Positions 53,201-61,493 of a stretch of DNA of 64,000 nucleotides are shown here, in pieces. The first letter of the stretch is position 1. The number at the start of each line of letters is the position of its first letter. Source of the DNA: Mugil cephalus (lineage: Eukaryota; Chordata; Actinopteri; Mugiliformes; Mugilidae); assembly GCF_022458985.1 (NCBI RefSeq), contig NC_061777.1:7976668-8040667 (forward strand), read 5' to 3'. Position numbers and translations under genes: made by a program. The notes under the pieces are model-generated. The model worked only from the letters and a program-made list of their open reading frames with translations, was not told where the DNA came from and did no database searches.

Positions 53201-56200
53201 ATTTTGCTAGATAATACTTATTTTTATTATACTTTAATCTCATTTTATTTATTTAATCTTTTTTGTGGTTTTTATGCATGTTTACTTTTATGTGCAATGA
53301 ATCTACGGTGACAAAGTAATTTCCCTCGTGGATCATCTAAGTTAAATCTAAACGAAGAACTAAACCCATTTTCTGTAAAACCACTTCTACTTCAGGTTTC
53401 ACTAAAAATTTAAATCATACAGGAGACAGGACAGTATTTATACTTCATACTAAAAAAAATAAAAATGAATATCAGCAAAATACATTGCTGGTGGTTCCGC
53501 CTTTGTCTGATAAGTAACAAAATACAGTTCAGTGAGATCGGAGACACAGCTCACTGAATTCATTCATGCCCATTCTGAGCCTCAGAATCAGCAGCCTGAC
53601 TTATTTACTTCTATTTATCTAGTCAACCATGTAATTAGAGTTATATAGTGCTCAAGAAAAAAAACCCTAAAAAAAATAATTAAGTATGAGGACGGCAAGA
53701 CAACCTTCAATGTTCAGAAAGTGCTGAGACATCTTGATGTTTTTAATTTCACTTCACTGAAAATATTATCATATCTTTATTTACCGTGAAATATTTGGTT
53801 GTAGATGTGTGCAAACAGGGCTGTATCTGTTTTGCATCTCATTAGACGGCTGAGCGCAGCCCAATTTCACATCCTGAGTGCGGAGTCAAAACATTACAGT
53901 ATTTACGCCGATCAGGCATAACATTATGACCACGCTCCTAATAGTGTGTGGGTTTCCCTTGTGCCTCAAAAACAGTCATGACCAGTCAGAGAATTGACAT
54001 TGAATTGTTACAAGATGCTCAGCGTTATTTACTTCTCCTGGTCATAATGTTATGCCTGATCGGTGTATATGCAAATATTGCACTTTCTGTTTTTGTTGTC
54101 GCTTTTTGAAGTTACAGATGGGCAGGTGTGTTCGTCTTTGAACAATAAAAGTTACAAATACATCAGTGAATTATACACGCTCATACCTCTCGTGAAGCTT
54201 TGTGCAACGCCGACAGATGGTTGAGGTTAACTTGAACGTTGTCAAACACCAAAGCAAAGGTCTTCAGCATCGTCCAGCCCACGAATCTAATCAAGAGAAG
54301 ATGGCGTGTGGAGAGATGTATAGAAAAAAAAAACAGAAAAGAATGAGTGGAGATAAGGAGAACGAAGTATTGGATTGAGAAAATAGCCGCACAATAAGAT
54401 GACTGAGCAAAAGGTGGCGAGAGAAAAGGAAGTCTGACAACATGTAAATGAGATCGATGCGAGTCGGACGATAAGACAGAAAGTGATGACACCGTGAGAA
54501 AGAGATGAGACACGGAAAAATAGAGGAGATTTTAAAAAGAGATTCTTTACACTACGAGGTTAAAACACAAGTTTTTTCAACACGGGAAAAAAAGAAAAAA
54601 AAAGTAAAAAAAGAGCCAGAGGTTTCCACATCATTTCACGAGACAGTCACAGAATATCTAAGACGGTCTGTGGCCACAGGAAGAGGCTCTTAGGGCCGGA
54701 CGGAATCACAGCACCCAATTTCCACTTAAAGTACAACTCAAACATCTTCAGTGCGTCGCACGTGCTCTGCTGCACATGAACACGTTTATGACTCAACGCT
54801 GTTAAGTCATCGAGACGAGCGGGAAGATAAACTGATGGATAGTCACGCATCTTTAAGAAGCATAGCAAAGTCACTAACACCCTCCACGTCTGGCAGTATA
54901 TGAGCCATCGCTGTGTTTGTCTGGTTCGACGCTTTAAGCACTGTCTTGTGTTTGTTTTCTTTCTTTTTTTAAAGCTGTTAGGCCATAAAGTAGTAATAAC
55001 GTAGGGGTTATTGTGGTCTAAACGTGCTGTTCCTTTCCTGCGGACAGTTTTAAATGACTGGCAGCTGCTGCTTATTGGGTAGACTCGGAGTATTAACTGG
55101 CTGCTAGAAAATGCCTTTGAGAAAGCCAAAATTACGAATCCATGCATATAAAAACGGGGAAAATTTGGTACGAAAGAGTCTAATCGCTGAGGCTGAAATT
55201 CATCTCTTTCATGCTCTGATGCTAAACAAAACTTTTACCAATTTAATTTGTTTCCCATTCAGATTTTTGTTTAGCTTCATTCATTTTTGTTGCTAATTCT
55301 TAGTCATTATATTCACCCAAACAGCTTTAATTCCCCCTCTCTGAATAGCTTCCTTCTACACCTGTGTAGGTATAAAATATAAAAACACGTCATTATCATT
55401 TCTGTCCTGCATTGATTGGGGACTATTGCCGGCAAGACCAATGTTCTGGTAAGAGTTTAAAGTACAAGGTGGATGTCAGCTCAGTTAACTCAACGGTGTC
55501 CTTGTTCATCGTAATGAAAAGAAACATGTCAGCCAGTGGCTCATTAAAGTGTTTTTAACCGTGGAAAAAGTGGAATAAGCTGAATAAGGCTTTGGCTACA
55601 CAAACAATACTTGTAAGAAGGATCAATTCGTAATTGGTTTTAGTGTTTTAAGAGGGTTTAATGTTGACAGTACAAAAAGTGAAATATTACCAGTTTTATT
55701 CATTAAATCGTTCGCCAGAGACAAATACACTGAACTACTGTTAAAATATGAAGTATTTCTAAGAGGAAGGTTGAGATACTGCTGCACGTACCAATTTCTA
55801 CTTAACTGATTAAATCTCATTATTTCTCCTGATTTTTTCCCAACTGAAGATGATGCACGCTGCAGCTCCAAATCAATATGCAAAAGTATTTTTACATAAA
55901 CGGCCATGTTTGATCTTTTCCCTGCCACCGTCAGCCCACACAAATCATGAACAAACACACAAACCTTAAGAGGCAAGAGGAAATGCAGGTGTTAATGAGG
56001 GGGAGGAATGGCGAGAGGCGATCGAGCAGCCCGTGGCAGTCTCCCCCCTCGAGTGCTTTATGCTCTGCTGCGAGCGTCTCTTTCACCCTGCAAGGCATGG
56101 TCACAGGACAGCAGGGTTAATGCGGCACAAAGCCTCATTTGTGCTGCTCTCAAACACCCGACTTCCAGTAACACAACAACAACAACAGCAGCAGCAGCAG

Positions 56201-59200
56201 CGGCAGCAGCATCGCTGAGTGAAGAGGTTACATAAAGGTTAAACTCAATTACACAGAAGGAGAGAGAAAACAACAGATACTAAGTGAAGACTCAGCGACG
56301 GAGATACGAAAAGTGTGAGGACCGTTCCAGGTTATCTCCACTCTGCACGGATACGACAGCCTCTGCTTCCTTTTTTTTTTTTGTATTTCAGTTTGTTTCA
56401 TTTATCTCCTCTAGTATTGTCTTCACTCCAGAACTGCAGGAGCATTTTTTATTTTATGTTTCTCTGCCTATCATTTATTTACTCTCCACTGGCATGTCTA
56501 CACCTCCTCCTCCTCCTCCTCCTCCTCTTCTTCTTTACCCCTCAGGTACCTGTTGCTCTGACAGACTCTCTCTAGCCTGTTGTTAACAGGACTCCCGTAA
56601 ACCTTGCACCCACTCACAAACAGGACGCAGCACACCCTCCGCACCAGCCAGCCTCGATATCTGCAAGAGAAAACGGAGAAGTGTCCACGGGTGATTGAAT
56701 TTGTGAAACGCATGGGCTTGCCCCGAAATGCTGCCAACGCCATCACTACCTGGTTTGAGTCTCGTTAACACGCAGCGGGTTGCTGAAGCCGAGGAAAGCG
56801 TTTTGTCCGAGCTTGCGCTTAGAAATGACAGAAAGGTACGAGTGTCAAAATCAACCCAGAATGAACTCTGCGGGGCACAATTCAATTCGGTGCATAAAAG
56901 ACATCAGGCTCGAGGATACCATCAGTTTGGGAAGATCAAAGTTCGTGGTCATGTAAAGAGTTTTTAGTAATTGGGCAATTTGGACTCAGCATTAAATAAA
57001 TTATATTTGTAGGATTATATCAAGACACGCTCTCATCTCGTCTCCTTTCTCTTTCTAAGAGGTAATTTCACGACCATAGTTCAGTGCAATTCAGGGAGCA
57101 TCTGATACATTGGCATCTCTACTCGACTTAACCTTGGCTCGGTCCATCTCCACGGGGGTAATCAAGATCCAAAATGGAGCATCAGGAGCGAGAGCGTGCG
57201 CTGGCATTCGTTGCTGATCAGAGGTTCAGGAGTGCCATTTTTTTTTTTTTTTTTTCTGTACGTGAACATGTTAGGATTGATCGAGCGTCCGGGCTACACA
57301 GAGTCTGAACGTATATGGTGAGAAGGTGCACAGCTGCTGCCAGACACATGGAGAGGAAGGAGGAGACGCCAAGACTCTCGAGATGTGACAGCAGGAAGTA
57401 TATGAATTTAAGTATTTAGGTTAATTTAGTCAAAGCCTTCAGATGAAGACATTTCAATACATTATTATTATTATTTGCACATGTATTTATGTATTTATTA
57501 CTTTATCTCATACTGTGACACAGTTATTTTTATATTATTAACACTACGATGTTGCTATGCCGTACCAGTTTACTGTTCTATATCATTATTACTTTAATTC
57601 ACCACTGTCACTAATTACATCCATTCTTGTGCTACTGGGTGCTTTTACTTGCATATTATATTATTGTAGATTTTACTGCGCATCGCAGCTATAGCTTTTA
57701 TCTTTATGCTGCTATAGCTTTTATTTTTATTGCTTCTGAACCTGAGCGCCGCTAAACTGTATTTCCTTGATTTATTGATTTGTTTTTTTAATAGAGTAAC
57801 AATTACAGCCCTCTTTTCTTATCTTATTACATTTAGTCAAACTGCAACTAACAACATTAGTTTTGGGAACTAATTTATATGTCATCTTTAGTCAAAATAA
57901 TAATCAGAATTTATCTCACTTCAGACCAATTTAATTAAGCTTTTAAATGCAGCTCAAATTTGTAACCAGGTGACAGCCTGTATCAACAAAACCCTCTAAG
58001 TACTTGTGCAAATCTACATATCCCTTTTCAGAGTTCTACATCAGCTTGCTCTGCTGTTTTTGCTAATTTTGGAGACTGGATCACTGATAGAGAAAAGAAG
58101 TAGCATGCAGAAGACGACACTACATTTATGGACAACGGTCAAATAACCTTCATATTTTGCCTACTTGCCGTGATGGAGGCTGCATCAACATCAGGCTGAT
58201 GCGCCGTCAAAGGCCGTAATCTTCTCAGCTAATTCGTCGCCACAGGGCTAGTGGCTGCTGGCTAGTTTAGCTACCTTATAGATGACACTCAGCCCGTACG
58301 AATGTTCGATATCCGTATCTTATCACATCAGTTTTAGCTCGGGCACAGGGGCATATTTGCACTGACGAATATTTTTTATAAACACCATAACTACACTTTT
58401 GGGCTGAAATAATTAAAAAATCTGTGGACACAACGCAACACACTTACCAGGCTGTCGGGGGTGCATTGTTGACAACACTGGCCCACAGTCGGCCTGAACT
58501 TGCCCAGACAGGCAGGCACACACTGGAGCTTTTTCTTGATCTTCAAATTCCACGACAACTGAGAGAGATGGGAGCACGAGATGTTTGTACACCTAGTCGA
58601 AAATATTTCATAGTCCTGCAATAAATTCCACCTCCATGTTCAATCTCTGTTGATATGACTGGGTAGTCTTGAGAGTGTGCGGTTTATTGAATTGTATTAC
58701 ATTTTATTGGCATAGAGTTGTGTGTATTATGATTTCTCTGATGTTGTGATTGGTTTAACTCTGAATCTGTGGCAGAATGTAATAACTCCCACAGCAGTAA
58801 ATATTAAACAGATAGCTTATGAGACCTGGAGTCAGACGCTCAGCAGGCCTGGACTCTACACTGTACACCACTATTAGCTCTTTGTGTGGCGTTAGGATTC
58901 AGACCGATCACCCCGGTTAGACAAAGTGAGCTAATGAATCTTTTAAAATCAATGACACTTTCACTTGACTGAATCATGAAGGTGGATTTCAGGAAAAAAA
59001 AGCGGCTTAGCGAGAAGCCAGGAAAGGCTCAATATGAGATAAAACATTACTTTTACGACAAAGCTTATATCGAACTATCGATAATTTAAATTACCACAGT
59101 GCTTCTGAGGAGAAGAATAAAAAAAACAGTACAGAAAAAGTGAGAAAGATGCAAGTAGGCAGGGATTCTGTGCTCAGATTGATATCAAGTACCTGCCTAC

Positions 59201-61493
59201 GCGTAAATAAGATGATACACCAGGGGTGACCAGCTAGACGAGAAGGTTGATGTCGCTCTACAAAGACGAGGCAGAAAATCTCCGGATCTGATTCTGATGC
59301 AGATTATGTCTTGTTAATTTACCGGCTGCTGATTATATGTGGTTTGGTTCATCTGTTCACTGCACAGAGCAAGAATAATATGTAAATAACCATGTGCTCT
59401 CTCAACGCCAAAGTGAAGATTCATAAATGAGACGCAGATTTAAATCCAGATGTCCGTTTATTGAACAACAGGCCCTGTGCCCTGTTAAACCTCTGTCCAC
59501 ACAACACTGTGGACAAGAGACTGACCTACTGGGCCTCAAAGTATAAAAAACTCTTTTATTCAGTTAAATGATACCAGTAATAGTGAATGTTTTGCATCTG
59601 TGCCATCTTTAATTAGCAGGTGTTACAGTGAGTTGGACATTTTGTTAATGCTAAGGTTTGTATGTGAATTTATGAAGGGGAAGATTATATTTAATATGCA
59701 ACTTTTATTATATAATCTTGAATCGGGGGCTGCAAATGGGGTGTGGTGGTTTGCACTGATGCCTGCATGGGATTTCTCCAGGTGCTCCGGCTTCCTCCCA
59801 CCATCCAAAGACAAGCTCGTTAGGTTAATTGGTGATTCTAAATTGGTCCTAGGTGTGAGTGTGAATGGTTGTCTGTCTCTGTGTGTTAGCGCTGCGACAG
59901 ACTGGTGACCTGTCCACTGTGTATTGTGGGAAAAGGTTGCAGCAGCCCCTCAATCCTCCGGATGACAAGTGGTTACGGAAAAATGAATGAATCTTGAATC
60001 AGAACATTGAGAAATATTGTCCATATTAAAGTTGCCAATATGGTTAAGATAAAATAACCCTAATAGGAACCAAATATCATGGAAAAGTTTTTAAAGGAAT
60101 TCAAAGAGGCCATCAGATTTGTATGTGTCGTCATTTATCACATGGACGGACATTAGGAGGGATTATTTTTAGTTTACTTCAGCCAGACATATTATCCATG
60201 AATGTGGCTATCGTGGCTCTAATGTGTTATTTATACTACTGCATTAAATTGACGCAGAGGCTCCTGTGTTAGCGCAGACCCTGTGCACACTTCGTAGTGT
60301 AGCTGACGTCCCCAGAAATACAACTACACAGTGTTTTGTTCGCTTGGTTGTTGCAGGTTTATGCTTTAGTGTTTCCGGCTGCTTCTTCATCTCTGTGATT
60401 TTCCAACTTTGGATCAATAAAGAATCGGAAACTGAGGAGGGTTGGAGAGTTCGTATGAGTTCTGTGTGGCCGAAACTTCAAGGAAAGTTCCAGTCGCCAT
60501 TGTTGAAAGTGAAGCAGGAAATAGAAACAAAAATGAACCCGACACAGCGCCATCTAGCAATGTGGTTTCGTTGCTACAGGATGAACCAGAGAGATGAGCG
60601 CAAAAGCATAAATGTCTCACACCGCCAGAGGGTCCGTGCTAAAAGTCCTTGCGTAGGCCTGTGCAGTACTATAAATTATGCATTAAGGGCAACTTTGTAA
60701 GCTCCACCTCTGTTGTAGAGATCTGGGGTTGCCCTTGATAAAGATCTCTATTGCATCTAATTTATGTGTTCACTTCTGGTCAAGCTCAGCAACAAATATT
60801 TGAAGGGGTTAATGTATAAATCATGTGTTTTGGAAAGATGTAATCTCCACATCTGCAACAGAGCAGAAAAGGGCAAAGCTACAATGACCCGTGGAGCTAC
60901 AACTCCCACATTAATAGAGAAGAAGGCGAAGAAGGCTAAGTTTGGCAAAAACTATGGAAATGGAGCAAACTGACTGGTTTCATTCTTAGGCACACACAAT
61001 TAGGCAGAAGCTAAAAAAAAACTTCTGTATAAAAACAAAGTAAACAAGAGACATTATGCAAATCTGTGAGGTTCAGAGGTGCTGTAACCTTCTGAACCGT
61101 TGTCAGCCATTTCCTCCTCCTCCTCCTCCTCCTCCTCCTTTCAACTAGTCGCCTCCAGGAAAATCTGAAATCAACCTTTGCATTCAACTGTAATGAAACA
61201 CGCAAGCACATTCCTCAAATGTAAGTGTCCCTTTAAAAAGTCTGTGGGCCTGCATGACTCACTGATGCATCACATCCAGCGATTTAGTAAACATCAAGCA
61301 GCATTCAGCACATGGGGCCATGCATGTTCTCCAGTGATTGTAAAGAACAAAGCGTTTGAGATTAGTGCACACGGACTAAGTGGGAGACGACAGTGGGAGA
61401 GAGTGATGCAGGCAGCGTTCTTACAGGCTTTTTCTGTTGAATTAATGGAAGGACCGCGTCTTTGTTCATCCCGTCATTCTGCCTCTGCATCAT
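32541..61493 (-). CDS. gpat2: Glycerol-3-phosphate acyltransferase 2 (GPAT2), complete, 22 coding exons
   Basis: Mitochondrial outer-membrane GPAT-family protein; in mammals it is germline-expressed and linked to piRNA production. Exons in order: 61493-61425, 58558-58448, 56817-56750, 56660-56550, 56087-55965, 54286-54187, 52102-51969, 51744-51645, 49719-49540, 47747-47649, 47195-47113, 45902-45775, 45650-45580, 45377-45217, 45145-45042, 42428-42244, 41335-41258, 40674-40552, 35434-35314, 34966-34898, 34513-34458, 32657-32541. All phases join: 2391 nt, 796 aa (human 795, from memory). Landmarks in order are FRPTVGQCCQQCTPDSL, YRGWLVRR, FVGWTMLK, the acyltransferase region (about 195-330), LIPVGISYD (316-324), NQPFSLK, AVMSTS, WLTEEILFRNKDVGF, PCQSS, the acidic DHSDSDCED and the C-terminus FVSQYLYN. 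Motif I has Arg204 in place of His (Asp209 kept), and motifs II and III are degenerate. The N-terminus is short, with an MM start in CCTCACC context. The exon 3 acceptor is the least certain. Confidence 0.95.
37417..37745 (+). mobile_element. Tc1/mariner-type element remnant, family F1 copy 3
   Basis: Starts with CTAATCAGCCACAACATTAAAACCACTG and ends with GGGCATAATGTTATGCCTGATCAGGGT. It carries the TGCTGGGAAACGTTTGGACC transposase scrap (CWETFGPG). It lies in the gpat2 intron between exons 18 and 19. Confidence 0.7.
38755..38905 (-). repeat. Common fish dispersed repeat fragment
   Basis: The strings GTGAATGGGTGAGTGGGAGG, GTAAAGCAGTTGGGATAAAAG and CCTATATAACTGGAGTCCATTT match, from memory, a very common teleost MITE/SINE ending. 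No coding is present. Confidence 0.5.
39212..39530 (-). mobile_element. Tc1/mariner-type element remnant, family F1 copy 4
   Basis: Left end GATCAGGCATAACATTATGACCACC; right end TTGGTCATAATGTTGCGGCTG. The interior has the GATGTTTGATCAGTTTGG and GTGAATTTGGAGGCCAGGTCAAC blocks, in the orientation opposite to copies 1 and 3. It lies in the gpat2 intron between exons 18 and 19. Confidence 0.7.
40825..41000 (+). repeat. Common fish dispersed repeat fragment
   Basis: Strings such as GGAGCTGTGGAGTAGTGGAT, CTCCCTGGACACTGTCCTCT and CTGCTCCGCCTGTACACAC match, from memory, a high-copy teleost repeat that ends in ATTATGGACAAT. It lies in the gpat2 intron between exons 17 and 18. Confidence 0.5.
43072..44159 (-). 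pseudogene. Tc1/mariner transposon with broken transposase
   Basis: A 1.1 kb element in the gpat2 intron between exons 15 and 16. The ends are inverted repeats: ACTCACCAGCCACTTTAGTA on the left and TACCTAATAAAGTGAGTGAG on the right, inside TA-rich flanks. The minus strand encodes a Tc1-type N-terminal helix-turn-helix region at 43836-44039 (MGKKEDLSDFERGMVV..., then TISRVYREWSEKEK). Further on is a decayed catalytic-domain end at 43223-43411, where PPQSPHLNPIEEP stands for the family's DLNPIEHLWD region. The two parts are in different frames with a lesion between them, so the transposase is dead. Confidence 0.88.
44215..44570 (+). repeat. Dispersed DNA-transposon-like repeat, copy 1 of a second pair
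   Basis: Shares with 60246-60690 the order: GACCCTG, GTAGC.TACGT-type block, TTGGTTG.TGCA, GGATCAATAAAGAATC, TTGTTGAAAGTGAAGCAGGAA and AGTACTATAAA. There is no coding sequence. It lies in the gpat2 intron between exons 15 and 16, next to the Tc1 relic. Confidence 0.65.
45659..45682. repeat. (CA)n tract at the gpat2 exon 13 acceptor
   Basis: On the gene strand this reads as UG repeats followed by CGTTGCAG and exon 13. It takes the place of most of the usual pyrimidine tract. Confidence 0.85.
47198..47232. repeat. (CA)17 microsatellite forming the gpat2 exon 11 acceptor
   Basis: On the gene strand this is about 17 UG repeats ending in TGTAG immediately before exon 11 (47195). There is no separate pyrimidine tract. 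Confidence 0.9.
49150..49400 (+). repeat. Dispersed DNA-transposon-like repeat, copy 2
   Basis: Partner of 18065-18330, with GCAGAGGTACTGCAGGGGGG, CAAAATCTTTA, AATATTTGAACCTGTG and a GATAATAAT block in the same order. It lies in the gpat2 intron between exons 9 and 10, just downstream of exon 9. Confidence 0.6.
50995..51265 (-). mobile_element. Tc1/mariner-type element remnant, family F1 copy 5
   Basis: The left part is truncated and opens with GATCAGTTTGGGATCTAGTG and AATTTGGAGGTCAGGTCATC; the right end is TGATCATAATGTTATGCCTGATCAGTGT. It shows the same interior as copies 2 and 4. It lies in the gpat2 intron between exons 8 and 9. Confidence 0.65.
52600..53345 (+). pseudogene. LINE retrotransposon remnant (endonuclease N-terminal part)
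   Basis: A GC-rich island (about 52690-53160) in the gpat2 intron between exons 6 and 7. In shifting plus-strand frames it gives PSVLMGNARSL, then GFDGTQRE, then DVVYIPPSA (near 53028) and CDTIHAAVA. This is the order at the start of the AP-endonuclease domain of fish L2/Rex-type LINEs, from memory. Frameshifts and stops separate the blocks and no reverse transcriptase is present. It ends in an AT-rich stretch with CAAAGTAATTTCCCTCGTGG, which resembles a LINE 3' end. Confidence 0.7.
53904..54067. mobile_element. Short MITE of family F1, copy 6 (164 bp)
   Basis: Terminal inverted repeats of about 29 bp, at 53904-53933 and 54038-54067, match almost perfectly (GATCAGGCATAACATTATGA core). Only about 104 bp lies between them. 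It sits some 120 bp downstream of gpat2 exon 6, in the intron between exons 6 and 7. Confidence 0.85.
56173..56217. repeat. CAA/CAG trinucleotide repeat upstream of gpat2 exon 5
   Basis: ACAACAACAACAGCAGCAGC-type repeat with one CGG interruption on the plus strand, so (CTG)n/(TTG)n in the gpat2 transcript. It begins about 86 bases upstream of exon 5. Open frames over it are repeat translations, not genes. Confidence 0.9.
56504..56530. repeat. (CTC)n repeat beside the gpat2 exon 4 donor
   Basis: On the gene strand this is a (GAG)n purine tract starting about 20 bases after the exon 4 donor. A similar (CTC)n tract is at about 61110-61139, upstream of exon 2. Confidence 0.85.
59735..59995 (+). 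repeat. Common teleost SINE-like repeat
   Basis: TTTCTCCAGGTGCTCCGGCT, CTCCCACCATCCAAAGACA, GTTAATTGGTGATTCTAAAT, GTGAATGGTTGTCTGTCTCT, ACTGGTGACCTGTCCA and AAGTGGTTACGGAAAAATGA match in order a very abundant fish repeat known to me. It lies in the first gpat2 intron. Confidence 0.8.
60246..60690 (+). repeat. Dispersed DNA-transposon-like repeat, copy 2 of the second pair
   Basis: Partner of 44215-44570, longer and better preserved. The 144-codon open frame over it (60266-60700) is repeat sequence. It lies in the first gpat2 intron. Confidence 0.65.

Noticed and set aside
54647-55147. 166-codon open frame on the minus strand
   Set aside because: It lies wholly in the gpat2 intron between exons 5 and 6, has no family resemblance, and the flanking exons join without it.
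56008-56235. Open frames with poly-Ala or poly-Gln
   Set aside because: These are translations of the CAA/CAG microsatellite next to gpat2 exon 5.
56539-56550. Alternative donor for gpat2 exon 4 (GAGG|GTAAAG at 56539)
   Set aside because: It leaves phase 1, whereas exon 5 needs phase 2; the donor after 56550 gives QSNR-VKETL, which matches the family.
56671-56768. Plus-strand peptide that looks protein-like (KCPRVIEFVKRMGL...)
   Set aside because: It overlaps gpat2 exon 3 and the intron between exons 3 and 4 on the opposite strand, has no start or splice partners, and stops after about 33 codons.
57240-57420. Possible extra gpat2 exon in the intron between exons 2 and 3
   Set aside because: A stretch reading FLLSHLESLGVSSFLSM loosely resembled the expected region, but exon 3 at 56817-56750 (LGQNAFLGFSNPLRVNETQTR-type reading) fits the family and both phases exactly.
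60266-60700. 144-codon open frame on the plus strand
   Set aside because: It falls exactly on a dispersed repeat that has a second copy at 44215-44570, where the frame is not kept.
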